From NCBI GenBank assembly GCA_020631735.1, contig CM036201.1, forward strand, positions 72,745,253 through 72,809,252: a DNA stretch of 64,000 bases, written 5' to 3'. Position 1 is the stretch's first letter. Every line of letters starts with the position of its first letter. Position numbers and translations under genes: made by a program. The notes beneath the pieces are model-generated. The model had not been told where the DNA came from. It ran no database searches and saw nothing but the letters and a program-made list of their open reading frames with translations. Origin of the DNA: Saccharum officinarum. Its lineage: Eukaryota; Streptophyta; Magnoliopsida; Poales; Poaceae. Shown in pieces: positions 42,300 to 54,182 of this stretch.

Positions 42300-43640
42300 C
42301 CACGGGAGGCATGTGGCCCATGACGACCGTGGCCGAGACAGGAGGCCACGCAGGGACGACGACGACTATGAAGGCAGGGGCAACCACGGCTACCGTCGCC
42401 ACCGCAGCCTGTCAGCTTGAGCAAGGAGCTCTCGCTGCAGGGGGGGCGCTGAGGACTGCATCCGCTCCAACAGATGGCGTGGTGGGAATGGGTCCCCATC
42501 CAGAAGACGCAGATCGTTCCATAGTGACTACAAGTCAACCCAAGTCTGAAAGATTAAGGAGCAAAAGAAGGAGAAGAAGGCCAAAAGGGTCTCCTTCGCG
42601 GACCCCATTGCAACGGAGCTGAAGCCCCCCATGCGCCTGATCATTGGTGATAGCATTATGCTCATCAAGGGTACCCTTTTTCCCCCAATCCAAACTGTGG
42701 AAACTAACACTGTGGATGCTGATTCTGTTTCTACTCCTCACATAGAAGCCAACAATACCACCTTGACTAGCAACAAGGAGAAGGATGGTGGACTGGAGGG
42801 CCACACATTCAGTACACTCCCCATGAGTGAGCAACTCAATCTTTATGACACAAGTATGAATGAAACTGAAACTGCAACTGCAACTGTGCCTCATGTTTCT
42901 TGCCCTGAATATTCACATGCAAAGACGGCTGAACCGACAGAAGTCGCTACTGACGCTGCCCACAACACTACACCAATACAAGTGAGAAACACCCCGCAAA
43001 CACCTGCTTATCACCTAAGATCCCTCCTAGTAGTTGCGTGAGGAGTGACTCCCTTATGGTACCTAACATAAGTGGTGTTTCACCTACAGAGCAGGAGGCT
43101 GAGGAGAATGTGGAAGAGGCATTGGCGGTGCTGGGACGTTGTTTGAACATCTGCAGGGCATCCTGGTGAGTCCACCCCCCCCCCAAAATAAGTCGTGGGA
43201 TGAGTATGGAACCTTAGAAGAATTTAATCCAGCCCAAAACGTCAACCACATCTCACCTGCACAAAATCCCAATCTAGAACCGGAACAATCAGTACAAGAA
43301 CCTGATAAACAACCAGCTCCTGTCATCCAGCAACGGACACCCATAGATGCATTTCTTGACTCCATCTCCACCACACCCCGCCACCCTCTCCTAACCCAAA
43401 GGCCACAACAGAACCCAATCAACCAGGACACTAATCATCCCATCAAGCGACAAAGTTCACGATTAGCACAAAAGGCCACTGTCAACTCGGGGAAGGGACC
43501 TATTGAAGTAGCACAAGATCTGTTAGTCAAGAAATCAGGGGCTCTTGCGGGTCCTAATAACACGGTTGCTAATGAACTATCACTTCCTGACGGTGTTGAC
43601 TTTTATGCGCATCACTTCGCTCAACCGATGGACAAGACTA
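42300..43640 (+). pseudogene. LINE ORF1 remnant
   Basis: The open pieces 42631-43041 and 43139-43640 encode a Thr/Asn/Pro-rich protein ending PIKRQSSRLAQKATVNSGKGPIEVAQDLLVKKSG. This C-terminal 'RxSSRLA...A...L.KK' pattern is common in ORF1 of grass LINEs. A DDDDYEGRGNHGYRRHRS-like basic stretch is readable near 42355-42415 in another frame. A frame change lies between 43041 and 43139. The frame enters copia-3 at 43641. Confidence 0.6.
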
Positions 43641-43724
43641 TGTTGGAGTTGTTCCAAATTCACTGCAAGATATAGGCCGGGCTTCTGACAGAGCGAAGCG
43701 GAGGCCCGTAAAAGCCGAAGGCTG
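43641..43724 (+). repeat. copia-3 5' LTR remnant (84 bp)
   Basis: It equals the first 84 bases of the 3' LTR with a single difference (CTGACA versus CTGACG) and then jumps to gag sequence at 43725. Confidence 0.93.
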
Positions 43725-43738
43725 AATTCAAGAAGATC

Positions 43739-44125
43739 GTGGCCGACCTAGTGTCGATGGAGGTGAAGTATGATGATGAGGACTTAGGTCTTCTACTGTT
43801 ATGTTCTTTGCCAAATTCGTATGCAAATTTTCGTGACACCATACTTTTGAGCCGTGATGAACTAACCGTAAAGGAAGTTTATGAGGCTCTCCAGTCTAAG
43901 GAGAAGATGAAAGTTATGGTGCAGCATGACGGAACGTCATCCTCAAAGGGCGAAGCTTTGCATGTGAGAGGCAAAACTGATAACAGATCCTCAAATGATA
44001 GCAATGATGGTAGAAAGAACTACGAGAGGAGAGGTCATTCAAAGTCCAAGCCGCATGGTAATAAAAAGTTCTGTGTTTATTGCAAGCTGACAAATCATAA
44101 TGTTGAGGATTGCAGAAAAGTATAG
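43739..44125 (+). pseudogene. copia-3 GAG C-terminal part
   Basis: DEDLGLLLLCSLPNSYANFRDTI and LTVKEVYEAL belong to the UBN2 GAG domain. A knuckle CVYCKLTNHNVEDC sits at about residue 112, with CVYC-x4-H-x4-C spacing. The frame ends at TAG 44123-44125, and pol starts in another frame just before, so an indel lies near 44100-44125. The N-terminal half of GAG is deleted. Confidence 0.85.
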
Positions 44126-47100
44126 AATAAGGAGAAGAGAAAAAAAGTCGGCTGGTAAGGTCTCTATTGCTGCTGCTGCGTCTAATGATGATTCTGGAGA
44201 TTGTCTGGTAGTGCTTGCTGGTTGTGTTGCTGGTCATGATGAATGGATTCTAGATTCCGCATGTTCGTTTCATATTTGCACTAACAGAAATTGGTTTAGT
44301 TCATATAAGTCTGTGCAGAAAGGGGATGTTGTGCGGATGGGAGATGATAACCCATGTGACGTCGTGGGAATTGGATCAGTTCAGATCAAGACTGATGATG
44401 GCATGACACGCACGCTGAAAAACGTCAGGTATATACCAGGGATGTCTAGAAATCTTATCTCATTGAGCACGCTTGATGCAGAAGGTTACAAATATTCCGG
44501 TTCAGATGGCATTCTGAAGGTATCAAAAGGTTCTCTTGTCTATTTGAAAGGTGATCTTAATTCTACAAAGTTATATGTCCTTAGAGGGTGTACTTTACAT
44601 GGTTCTGATTCCGCTGCTGCTGCTGCTGTTACTAATGATGAACCTAGTAAAACTAACCTTTGGCACATGCGTTTGAGACATATGAGTCACCATGGTATGA
44701 CAGATTTGATGAAGAGAAACCTGCTGAAAGGCTGCACTTCTAGTAAGATCAAGTTTTGTGAGCATTGCATTTTCGGCAAGTATAAGAGGGTACAGTTCAA
44801 CACTTCTATTCACACCACCAAAGGTACTCTTGATTATGTTCATGCTGATTTATGGGGTCCTTCTAAGAAGCCCTCACTAGGTGGTGCTCGTTACATGCTT
44901 ACAATTATTGATGATTACACTATAAGGGTTTGGCCTTATTTTCTAAAACAGAAAGATGATACTTTTGCTGCTTTTAAGAACTGGAAAGTAATGATAGAAA
45001 GACAAACTGAAAGGAAGGTAAAATTGCTTCGTACTGATAATGGTGGAGAATTTTGTTCGTATGCCTTTAATGATTATTGCAGACAGGAAGGCATTGTTAG
45101 GCGTCACACCATACCCCATGCTCCACAACAAAATGGTGTGGCTAAACGGATGAACAGAACCATTATCTCCAGAGCCCGTTGCATGTTGTCTCATGCAAGG
45201 ATGAGCAAGCGTTTTTGAGCTGAAGCAGCTAATACTGCATGTTACTTGATCAACAGGTCACCTTCTATTTCACTAAATAAGAAAATTCCTATTGAGGTAT
45301 GGTCTGGTACGCCTGCTGATTATTCACAGTTAAAAGTTTTTGGATGCACTGCTTATGCTCATGTTGACAATAGAAAATTAGAGCCTAGAGCTGTTAAGTG
45401 TCTTTTCCTTGGTTATGGTTCGGGAATCAAAGGCTATAAATTGTGGAATCCTGAAACATGGAAGACTTTTATGAGCAGGAGTGTTGTATTCAATGAATCT
45501 GTGATGTTTACTAACAGTTTGCCCTCAGAACGTGTTTCAGAAAAAGAGTTGCAGCGTATGCGCATGCAGGTGGAGCATGTTGATGATGATATAGGTGTGC
45601 AGATGGAGCCTGCTGATGAGCAGGATGACCATAATAATGATGTTGCTGATGATGATGCTCATGATGATGTTCAGCAAACTCCTCCTATTTTGCAGCTACA
45701 GGAGGAATTACCTATTGCTCAACGCAAGTCAACAAGGACAGTTGTACCTCCTAAACATCTTATCGAAGAATGTAATTTGTCTTACTATGCTTTGAGTTGT
45801 GCTGAACAGGTGGAGAATGTTCATGAGCCAGCAACCTATAAAGAAGCTGTTCGTTGTGCTGATAGTGAGAATTGGATTTCTGCTATGCATGAAGAGATGC
45901 AGTCTCTTGAGAAGAACAGTACATGGGAGGTTGTTCCTTTGCCTAAGAAAAAGAAGACCATAAATTGTAAGTGGATCTTCAAGAGAAAGGAGGGTTTATC
46001 TCCAAGCGAGCCTCCAAAGTATAAGGCAAGGTTAGTTGCAAAAGGCTATAGTCAAATTCCGGGTGTTGACTATAATGATGTGTTCTCTCCAGTGGTAAAA
46101 CACAGTTCAATTCGTACTTTCTTGAGTATTGTTGCTTCACATGATCTTGAGCTTGAGCAGTTAGATGTGAAGACTGCGTTTTTGCATGGAGAGCTAGAGG
46201 AGGACATATACATGGACCAACCAGAAGGGTTCATAGTGCCTGGCAAGGAAAAATATGTGTGCAAGTTGAAGCGCTCCTTGTATGGTTTGAAATAGTCCCC
46301 TCGTCAGTGGAACAAGAGGTTTGATTCATTTATGTTGTCACACAGTTTCAAAAGATCTAGATATGATAGCTGTGTTTACATCAAGCATGTTAATGGATCA
46401 CTTATATATTTGCTGTTATATGTTGATAATATGCTGATTGCTGCCAAGAGCAAGATTGAAATCACTAAGTTAAAGAAGTTGTTAAGTAGTGAGTTTGATA
46501 TGAAAGATCTTGGTAGTGCTAAGAAAATTCTTGGTACGGAAATTAGTAGAGACAGAAAATCTGGTTTGCTATTTCTTAGTCAACAAAATTATATCAAGAA
46601 AGTTCTTCAGCATTTCAACATGCAAAATGCTAAGGCTGTTAGTACCCCTATTGCACCTCACTTTAAGTTGTCAGCTGCTCAGTGTCCTAGTACAGATGCA
46701 GAGATTGAGTACATGTCAAGGGTTCCTTATTCTAGTGCTGTTGGGTCTTTGATGTATGCCATGGTTTGCTCTCGTCCAGATTTGTCATATGCTATGAGTC
46801 TTGTTAGTAGATATATGTCTAATCCTGGCAAAGAACATTGGAGGGCAGTTCAGTGGATTTTCAGGTACCTCAGAGGCACAGCAGATTCATGTTTGAAGTT
46901 TGGAAGAACTGATAAGGGTCTCATTGGTTATGTGGATTCTGATTATGCTGCTGATCTGGACAGACGAAGATCAATTACTGGTTATATGTTTACTGTTGGC
47001 AGTTGTGCTGTGAGTTGGAGGGCTACGTTACAGTCTGTTGTTGCTTTGTCTACTACTGAAGCAGAATATATGGCTATTTGTGAAGCGTGCAAAGAATTAA

Positions 47101-47381
47101 TATGGTTGAAAGGTTTGTACGATGAACTCAGTGAAATTGAATCTTGCATAAGTTTGCACTGTGACAGTCAAAGTGCAATTTACCTCACTAAAGATCAGAT
47201 GTTCCATGAGAGAACTAAGCACATAGATATCAAGTATCATTTTGTGCGTGATGTGATTGAAGAAGGTAAGCTGAATGTATGCAAGATTAGTACTCATGAT
47301 AATCCTACTGATATGATGACAAAGCCTGTTCCTGTTGCTAAGTTTGAGTTATGCTCAAGCTTAGTTGGTTTAATTGAATAG
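44100..47381 (+). pseudogene. copia-3 protease, integrase, RT and RNase H with two nonsense codons
   Basis: One frame runs from 44100 to 47381 but is cut by TGA at 45216-45218 and TAG at 46293-46295. Protease is WILDSACSFHIC near 44245. Integrase shows IIDDY near 44905 and LLRTDNGGEF near 45030, then GVAKRMNRT, where the third acidic residue is Lys. RT shows CKWIFKRKEG near 45970 and YVDNMLIA near 46422, where the second catalytic Asp is Asn. RNase H shows [16 protein letters not shown] near 46925 and STTEAEY near 47050. The lost residues and the stops all fit C-to-T or G-to-A change. The element is dead. Confidence 0.9.
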
Positions 47382-47480
47382 TCCAAGAGACTATTGTTGG
47401 CACCAGTGGTTTTCTATCTTTGTTGTTCAGGATGATGGGTTGATTTATGATACAAGATGAATTTGTCTCAAGGTGGAGTT

Positions 47481-47786
47481 TGTTGGAGTTGTTCCAAATT
47501 CACTGCAAGATATAGGCCGGGCTTCTGACGGAGCGAAGCGGAGGCCCGTAAAAGCCGAAGGCTGGGCCGACGGTACATATATACCCTTGTTAGGGTTTCT
47601 TGGAGACTTAATTCTCTTGTAAGCCGCCATAGGCGTGTAACCCAAACTCTTGATATAGTGAGATTGTTGCTGGCTGGTGCCCGTGGTTTTTTCCCTTCGC
47701 ATTGGAGGGGTTTTCCACATTAAATCGTGTGTCTCCGCTGTGTTTGATTTCGGTTTTACTTCATATTCCATACGTCGTTCATAACA
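47481..47786 (+). repeat. copia-3 3' LTR (306 bp)
   Basis: It starts TGTTGGAGTTG after a purine tract (AAGGTGGAGTT) and ends CGTTCATAACA. A TATATATACCC box lies near 47575. Confidence 0.93.
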
Positions 47787-48208
47787 GACTACGATGGGCA
47801 CCATTCAGGATCTCATCGAGCAGGGAGGCATGGTATAGATGGAGAACATCCACGAGGCAGCGGCCGCGGCACCTAGGAGGGTGGCCTAAGCGCCGGTTTC
47901 CAGTAGGCATGGTTTTGTGTTAGCCCCAAATGACAGGGACTTCAGGGCTGCATGCCCAAGTTATCTGCATGTAGGAGTCGTCACCAAACTTGGCCTGAAC
48001 TTTTCAGAACTTGGTTTATGTAATATGTCCACCTGCTGGCCATGGAGCCTTCAGCGATGTCGGTTATGCGCCTGTTGGCCTGCGAGCCTTCGGCGTTTAC
48101 GCCTGCTGGCCTGCGTGCCTTCGGCGTTTGGGTGCCTGCTGGCCTTCGAGCCTTCGGCGAGAACCCGGTGTGATCAGGACATGGTGGATGATCTGAACTG
48201 TATGGACC

Positions 48209-51200
48209 TTGGTTGTTGTGGACGTGATCTACGGCCGGGCATGGTTGCCCTCGGTCGCTCAATGTCAGGCATTAGTGGATTTTCAATCAATGTCGACCAA
48301 GAATTGTAACTTGTTATGCTGGAATGTGAGAGGTTTGAATGATGGCGCCAAAAGAACATCTGTACGAAATCAAATCCTTGCTACGGGTGCCACAATTGTC
48401 TGCCTTCAGGAGACTAAAATAAGTGCCTGGACACGTAGCCTTCTAGTAGAGACGGTGGGAGCTGAGCTAGCAAACAACACAGCGTGTCTACCTTCTATGG
48501 GTGCTAGCGGGGGCATACTCATCGCAGCTTCTGACCGTTTTTTCAGTATAAGCGAGCCACATTGTACCTCACACACGGTCTCTGCAACGATCACAATGTT
48601 AACAGAAAACAAGACGTGGACCATGACAGGGGTGTATGGCCCACAAAGCGACGCAGAAAAAATCATGTTCTTACAAGAGATCACAGACATACGTCCACTA
48701 AGCCTTCCAGCTTGGCTACTACTGGGAGATTTCAACTTAATCCTAAATGCACAAGATAAAAACAATGCACGCCTTAACCTGTCTATGATGGACAATTTTT
48801 GAACGACAATTGACAATCTAGAACTTGCTAGGATCGACCTGAGGGGGAGGAAATATACCTGGTGCAACGACCAACACTCCCCGAGATGACAAGGATTGAT
48901 CACCTCTTTGCATCGACTGACTGGCTCGATATGTTTCCAAGGACTGACCTCTGAGCGTTGGCCCCTCGCTAGGATCGGATCACAACGCTTTATTTTTACA
49001 AGGCGACACTAATACGGACTTCTATCGAGGCTTTAGATTTGAATCCCATTGGGTACATAGACTGGGCTTCATGGACGCAGTTAGTGAAGCATGGTCCAAA
49101 CCGGTGAACACCCAAGATGCCATCCTCCGGTTACATGTCAAAATGCTCAGAACAGCAAAGGCCCTGAAAAATTGGCGGAGGAAATCCCTTGGCGGCTGGA
49201 AATTGAGTTGGGCCATCCTGACACTGACGTTGGAAAATCTAGAAAGGGCACAAAAGGAGAGGGCACTCACACAGGAAGAATGGGAGTTCAAAAAATATCT
49301 CAAAACAAAATCCATGGGGATCGCAGCCATTCAAAAATCACGAGCTCGACAACATTTAAGACTTACTTGGATCCGGAAAGGGGACACCAACACACGTTTC
49401 TTTCAGTTGCACGCAAATATGAGGAAGAAGAAATCATTCATTGCCACCCTAAATGGAGAGTTTGGTCCAGCCGTCACACAGGAAAGAAAGCTCACTTTGG
49501 CGTTCAACCACTTCTCAAACCTGATGGGCTCGCCGAGCATGAGAACCAGTACAATAAAATGAGAAGAGTTGGGCTATGTCCACCATGACCTGGACGACCT
49601 CAACGCACCTTTCACCATGCAGGAAATTGAAAAAGTCATCAAGGAGATGCCCTCCGAAAAAGCACCCGACCCTGATGGATTCATAGGCAGCTTCTACAAG
49701 AAATGTTGGACAATAATCAAAGATGACGTGACACAAGCAATCATGAGTTTTTTCAACAATCAGACGGTAAAGTTGCACCTGATCAACACAGCTCACATAA
49801 CTTTACTCCCCAAAATGCAGGACGCAGCCGCCCTCTCGGATTATAGGCCTATAAGTCTAATTAACAGCTTCGTTAAAATCCTCACGAAATTATTAGCGAA
49901 CAGGTTGGCACCCCATCTGAACGACATTGTATCAAATGCTCAGAACGCGTTCATAAAGAAAAGGTGTATCCATGATAATTTTATCTATGCACAACGGGTG
50001 ATCCAGCTACTTCATAAGAAGAGGAAGCCGGCCCTCTTTATTAAACTGGACATATCTAAAGCTTTTGATTCAATTGGTTGGAGTTTCTTGCTGGAAGTAC
50101 TGGAAAACTTGGGTTTCAGCTTGAAATGGAGAGATTGGATAGCAACTATTTTAGGCTCGGCAACATCCAAGATTCTGATAAACGGTCAACCAACAAAAGC
50201 GATAAGACATGAAAGGGGGCTCAGGCAAGGAGATCCACTTTCACCGATGTTGTTCATTTTAGCCATTGATCCTTTGCAACGCATCATCGAGGTGGCCGCC
50301 AACAAAGGTATCCTAAATCCAGTTTTACCAAGGGCAGCGAGCCTCCGATGCTCTCTGTACGCGGACGACGCAGCAATCTTTGCCGCTCCTAACAGCCTTG
50401 AAATCGATCACTTGCAAAGAATTCTATGTTTTTTCGGAGAATGTTCGGACCTCAAAATCAATATATCCAAAACGGAAATCTTCCTGATTCGTTTGGACAA
50501 CACCTCGGTCACACAAATACTCCAAAACTTCCCTGGAAAAATTTGCAGATTCCCTGGCAACCCAGAAAAATTTGCAGATTCCCTGGCAAGTACCTTGGTC
50601 TTCCACTACATGTAAGAAAACTAAGAAAGATAGATGTGCAACCTCTTTTGGACAAGATAGGGGCAAGATTACCAGGATGGAAAGGTAGACTTTTATCTTC
50701 AGCCGGCAGGGAGACATTGGTGAAAACGGTTCTCTCCTCTCAACCAATCTATCACATGACGGTGTTCCCGGAACTCAAATGGCTCATAAAAAAGATCGAC
50801 CGAATGAGAAGAAGCTTCCTGTGGAGGGGAGAGACACCCGATAAGGTATATGGTGGACACTCGATCGTCAACTGGCCAACTTCCTGTCGCCCCAAGATCA
50901 AAGGTGGGCTTGGGATTTTAGATTTGGAACGCTTCGCACGTGCGCTCCGACTTCATTGGCTTTGGTTTCAATGGCATCAAAAGGAAAGGCATGGAACAAA
51001 TTAGAAATCCCATGCGATGCCCGTGACAGAGAGCTTTTCGCTGCATCGACGACCATAACAATCGGAGATGGAAAGACAGCAAAATTCTGGAGTTCTTCTT
51101 GGCTGCAAGGATCAACGACCAAGAACCTAGCACCGACCTTGTTCAAGAAAGCTAAGAGAAAACATGTCACGGTCCAAAAGGCCCTACAGGACAATAGGTG

Positions 51201-51880
51201 AATATCGCACATCATCCCTATTTCAACAACAACTGAACTCCACGAATATGTGCGACTATGGGAGGCGGTACAACACATCCAGCTAGACACTAGTAGAGAA
51301 GACACCATAGTTTGGCGATGGATGGCGAATGGAGAGTACACATCAAAAAGCGCATACAACATCCAATTCGAAGGGTCTTACAGTAAGCTACGCATCATGC
51401 CAATTTGGAAAGCCAGAGCGGAGCCAAAATGCAGATTTTTCGCATGGACTTTATTACACAAGAAGATCCTCACGGCAAACAACTTGATCAAAAGAAATTG
51501 GCCGAACGACCCCATATGCAAATTATGCGGAGTTGAACCATAAAACCCAACACACTTATGCAAGGATTGTACCTTCTCCAAGCAAGTATGGGGCATTATA
51601 AAAACTTGGTTTGGGCTCTCGACCATCAGCACAGTAGGGGACAATGGATCACTCCATGGTTATTGGCGAAGGTGTAGATCGCGAATAGATAAACCACACA
51701 AGAGAAGTTTTGATGGCATCATGATTTATTTTTGGTGGAATATTTGGAAGGAGAGAAACAGGAGAACTTTCCAAAACAAAAGCCTTCAACCAAATGAAGT
51801 GGCGCTTTTATGCAAAGAAGAGGTAGATCAATTCAAGCTGGCAACAAGACCAATTACGGAAGAGACCCAATAGAGTTATT
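48209..51880 (+). pseudogene. LINE ORF2: endonuclease, reverse transcriptase, zinc-binding domain
   Basis: The endonuclease begins LLCWNVRGLND near 48310, with VCLQETK, GVYGPQ and LLGDFNLI (48395-48745). A stop lies near 48800. A linker (WIRKGDTNTRFFQLHANMRKKK) lies at 49370-49430. RT covers 49569-50615 with KAPDPDGF, YRPISLINSF, ALFIKLDISKAFDSIGW, RGLRQGDPLSPMLF and catalytic YADD near 50360. A 29-bp tandem duplication near 50536-50593 then shifts the frame, and the protein continues as KYLGLPLHVRKLRK up to 51003. The C-terminal zinc-binding RVT domain (CRFFAWTLLHKKILTANNL, CKLCG) lies at 51250-51543. Catalytic residues are intact but the frame is broken at least four times. Confidence 0.88.
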
Positions 51881-52062
51881 CCCTGTTGTGGTTATTTGTA
51901 AAAAAAATTGTTTATGGTTTGTAGTAGAGTGGTAGTGGAAGTGGAGTGGAGTTGAGTGGGGTTGTGTGTTGTAAAATTTCTTGTATCACCTTTTTTTTTC
52001 CTTTCTCTCGTCTAATAAAAATCCGATAAAAGCTTTTTGCCGCCTTTCGAAAAAGAAACAGT

Positions 52063-52983
52063 CTGGGGTTTGGCAGTAGTAAGCTGCCAAAAGGGCACTC
52101 TCTTTGTATATGATGAAACAGGATTAGCGGACCAGTACTTGGTTTTTTTTACTAGGAATTCGCATTCCATTTCCAGTGCTTGGTTTTCTGTGCACTCTTG
52201 CTGTGTTTTTGCTTCACAGTTTTGGACCTTCTTTTTGCAGTAATAAAGCTAGCTAGCTGTGCTCCAAGAGCCCTGCTGCCAGAATATCTGCATGGGCATG
52301 CTGCATACAGTATATGCATGCAGCCGCAAGGCCTTTACAGTGCAGCATCATCTCGCTAGCTAGCTGCGCGCAGATATATCCCAGCGCCAGCAGGCAATGC
52401 ACAGCATTGCGCGCCTGGACGGCGTGCACCTGACGCCTCTTGCTTCCAGCGATCGATCGAGCTCCAACACATGGCCGCCGGCCGGCGCCGGACACGGGAG
52501 GCGATCAAGATGATGATGGTCCATGGCATTGGCAATTTGGCATGCATGCACATGCACTGACCGCCCGGACGAGGCGAAGCCTAGAGGTGGACGTGACCGA
52601 CCGCTCTCCATGCATCATGCTGCATGGACATGACAATGACGACGACGCGCACTGGCCTGGTCGTCGCACGTGAGGCGACAAATCATCATCTCTGATTTCT
52701 GAAAGCTAGCGACACCTGCAGGCTGCAGCTTTATTCTCTCCCACAGTCCCACTAAGTCAATTACCATCAGCTGATCAGCTGCTGGTAGAAGGATATATTC
52801 TCTGCTCTAGTGCTCCTCCCACATTTGCAAGCTATACGGCTGCAGCAAGGATTTTTAGTTACCATGGCAAAGCAGATTATTGCTTGTAACAATATTTTCA
52901 GTAAAATATATATGCTAAAGTAACTGCAGTATAAACTGTTAGCAGCATTAATTACTGATGAAGATAACAATTTGGAAATTCAC
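52063..52983 (-). repeat. Right arm of the inverted duplication, outer part
   Basis: It reads in reverse complement as 36353-35655, including CATGGCCGCCGGCCGG, the GATCGATCG core and the outer end GGAAATTCAC. It differs from the left arm by many small indels, a few of them tens of bases long. Confidence 0.88.
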
Positions 52984-53129
52984 TGTTGTTTACCTAAAGT
53001 TTGAACAACCCTCTGAATAGTACCTGCTGAAATAATAAACATCCTGCCCAGGACAACGACTACCCATGTTTATCTAGCAAGATCTCCCTGCATGTTTTAT
53101 ATATACGGTGCGTTTGGGAGCGCTCCATG

Positions 53130-53917
53130 CAGGGGCGGATCCACCTATCTGGCAAGCTGTGGCGGCCGCCACACCTGCCTGCCACCACTGCATGCCTGTA
53201 TCTTGGCCTCAACAGTGCAGCATCAGCAATTAACCTTGAGAAAGAAGGCAAAGTGGCTGGTTCTACTTGTGCCAAACACATTGACAATAAACTGTCTTTG
53301 CTGAGCAGACATAATGTTCTCGGCCTACTCCCTGGCCTACTGCTACTTTCCTGAACTGCTGACCGACTGCACGTCGGCACCCTGCGTGAGTGGAGTGTAG
53401 TGCCGCAGCAGCTTATTAGCAGAGAAGCATGCAGCAGTGAAGCAGCGTGCCAAGCTGTGCCAGACCTCCGATGGGAAGATAATAATGGCTGTGTTTACTT
53501 CCTCAAAAAAAAGCACTGTGCAAACAAAAGATTCCCCGTCACATCAAACTTGCGATACATGCATGGAGTACTAAATATAGATGAAATCAAAAACTAATTG
53601 TACAGCTTGGTTGTACTTTGCGAGACGAACGTTTTGAACCTAATTAGTCAACGGTTGGACACTATTTACCAAATAAAGCCAAAACGTGCTACAGTACTTT
53701 TTTACACCTTTTCGCGGAACTAAACACACCCAATAAGTGGAAATTGAGTAATCCTAATTGCTATCTCAACTGTGATGTGAACTAACTAGATTAGTGAATG
53801 AAAGGGGACAATGCAACAATATGATGCACCGAATTAGCAACATACATCGAAAGTGTGAAACCTAGTCAGACAATGATTCGGATTGCCACCTAAGATTTTA
53901 TTCTGGATTCGCCACTG
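53130..53917. mobile_element. hAT-like non-autonomous element, nested
   Basis: Ends CAGGGGCGGATCCACC and GGATTCGCCACTG are imperfect inverted repeats of a type common in grasses. I see no clear 8-bp target duplication. It contains a Tourist MITE at 53487. Confidence 0.4.
53487..53731 (+). mobile_element. Tourist-type MITE, copy 3
   Basis: Ends GGCTGTGTTTACTTCC and GGAACTAAACACACCC, with AAT on both sides. The interior (GCGAGACGAACGTTTTGAACCTAATTAGTC, GCTACAGTAC) matches the copies at 11569 and 17563. Confidence 0.7.
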
Positions 53918-54182
53918 GAACGGATTCTCAAATAGAATCACTCCCTGGCTGCTAAACGGTTTTTTTTAGAGTGAAGTAATTCTCTACTGATTATATGAAG
54001 TAATTCTCTGAAATGAACTAAGATGCTGAGAGCTGAAAAAGTAGCTTCTTCTGATTCTGTGAAGTGATTCTCCATAATGATTTTAAGAGTTTATGCTAAA
54101 GAATCAAAGAGAATCATTTTTAGCCTCAGAATCATTTCACCAGAGAATCAGGGAGCACATCTCTCTGCCAAAACGGACCCAT

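Larger units (their letters stand above)
43641..47786 (+). mobile_element. Ty1/copia element (copia-3), 5'-deleted
   Basis: TGTTGGAG...TCATAACA LTRs are flanked by GACTA at 43636-43640 and 47787-47791. Only the first 84 bp of the 5' LTR remain. They are joined directly to mid-gag, so the rest of the LTR, the primer site and the start of gag are lost. The pol frames carry two nonsense codons. The element sits in LINE ORF1. Confidence 0.93.
42292..52054 (+). mobile_element. L1-type LINE, about 5.6 kb, split by copia-3
   Basis: Flanked by GAAACAGT at 42284-42291 and 52055-52062, a probable target duplication. It carries ORF1 debris (42300-43640), the copia-3 insertion, then ORF2 with endonuclease, RT and a zinc-binding RVT domain. 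It ends with a 3' tail, CTCGTCTAATAAAAATCC...CGAAAAA. Several stops and frameshifts make it inactive. It inserted into the right arm of the inverted duplication. Confidence 0.88.
53106..54182. mobile_element. MITE-like element carrying nested insertions
   Basis: The left end GGTGCGTTTGGGAGCGCTCC and the right end GGAGCACATCTCTCTGCCAAAACG are imperfect inverses. The interior after 53930 is rich in GATTCTC/GAATCA motifs, which is typical of a grass MITE family. Its left part is displaced by the insert at 53130-53917. Confidence 0.45.

Noticed and set aside
35655..52983. A complete Mutator-like transposon with 0.9-kb terminal inverted repeats
   Set aside because: The 9-bp flanks of the outer ends do not match and no transposase is present in the spacer.
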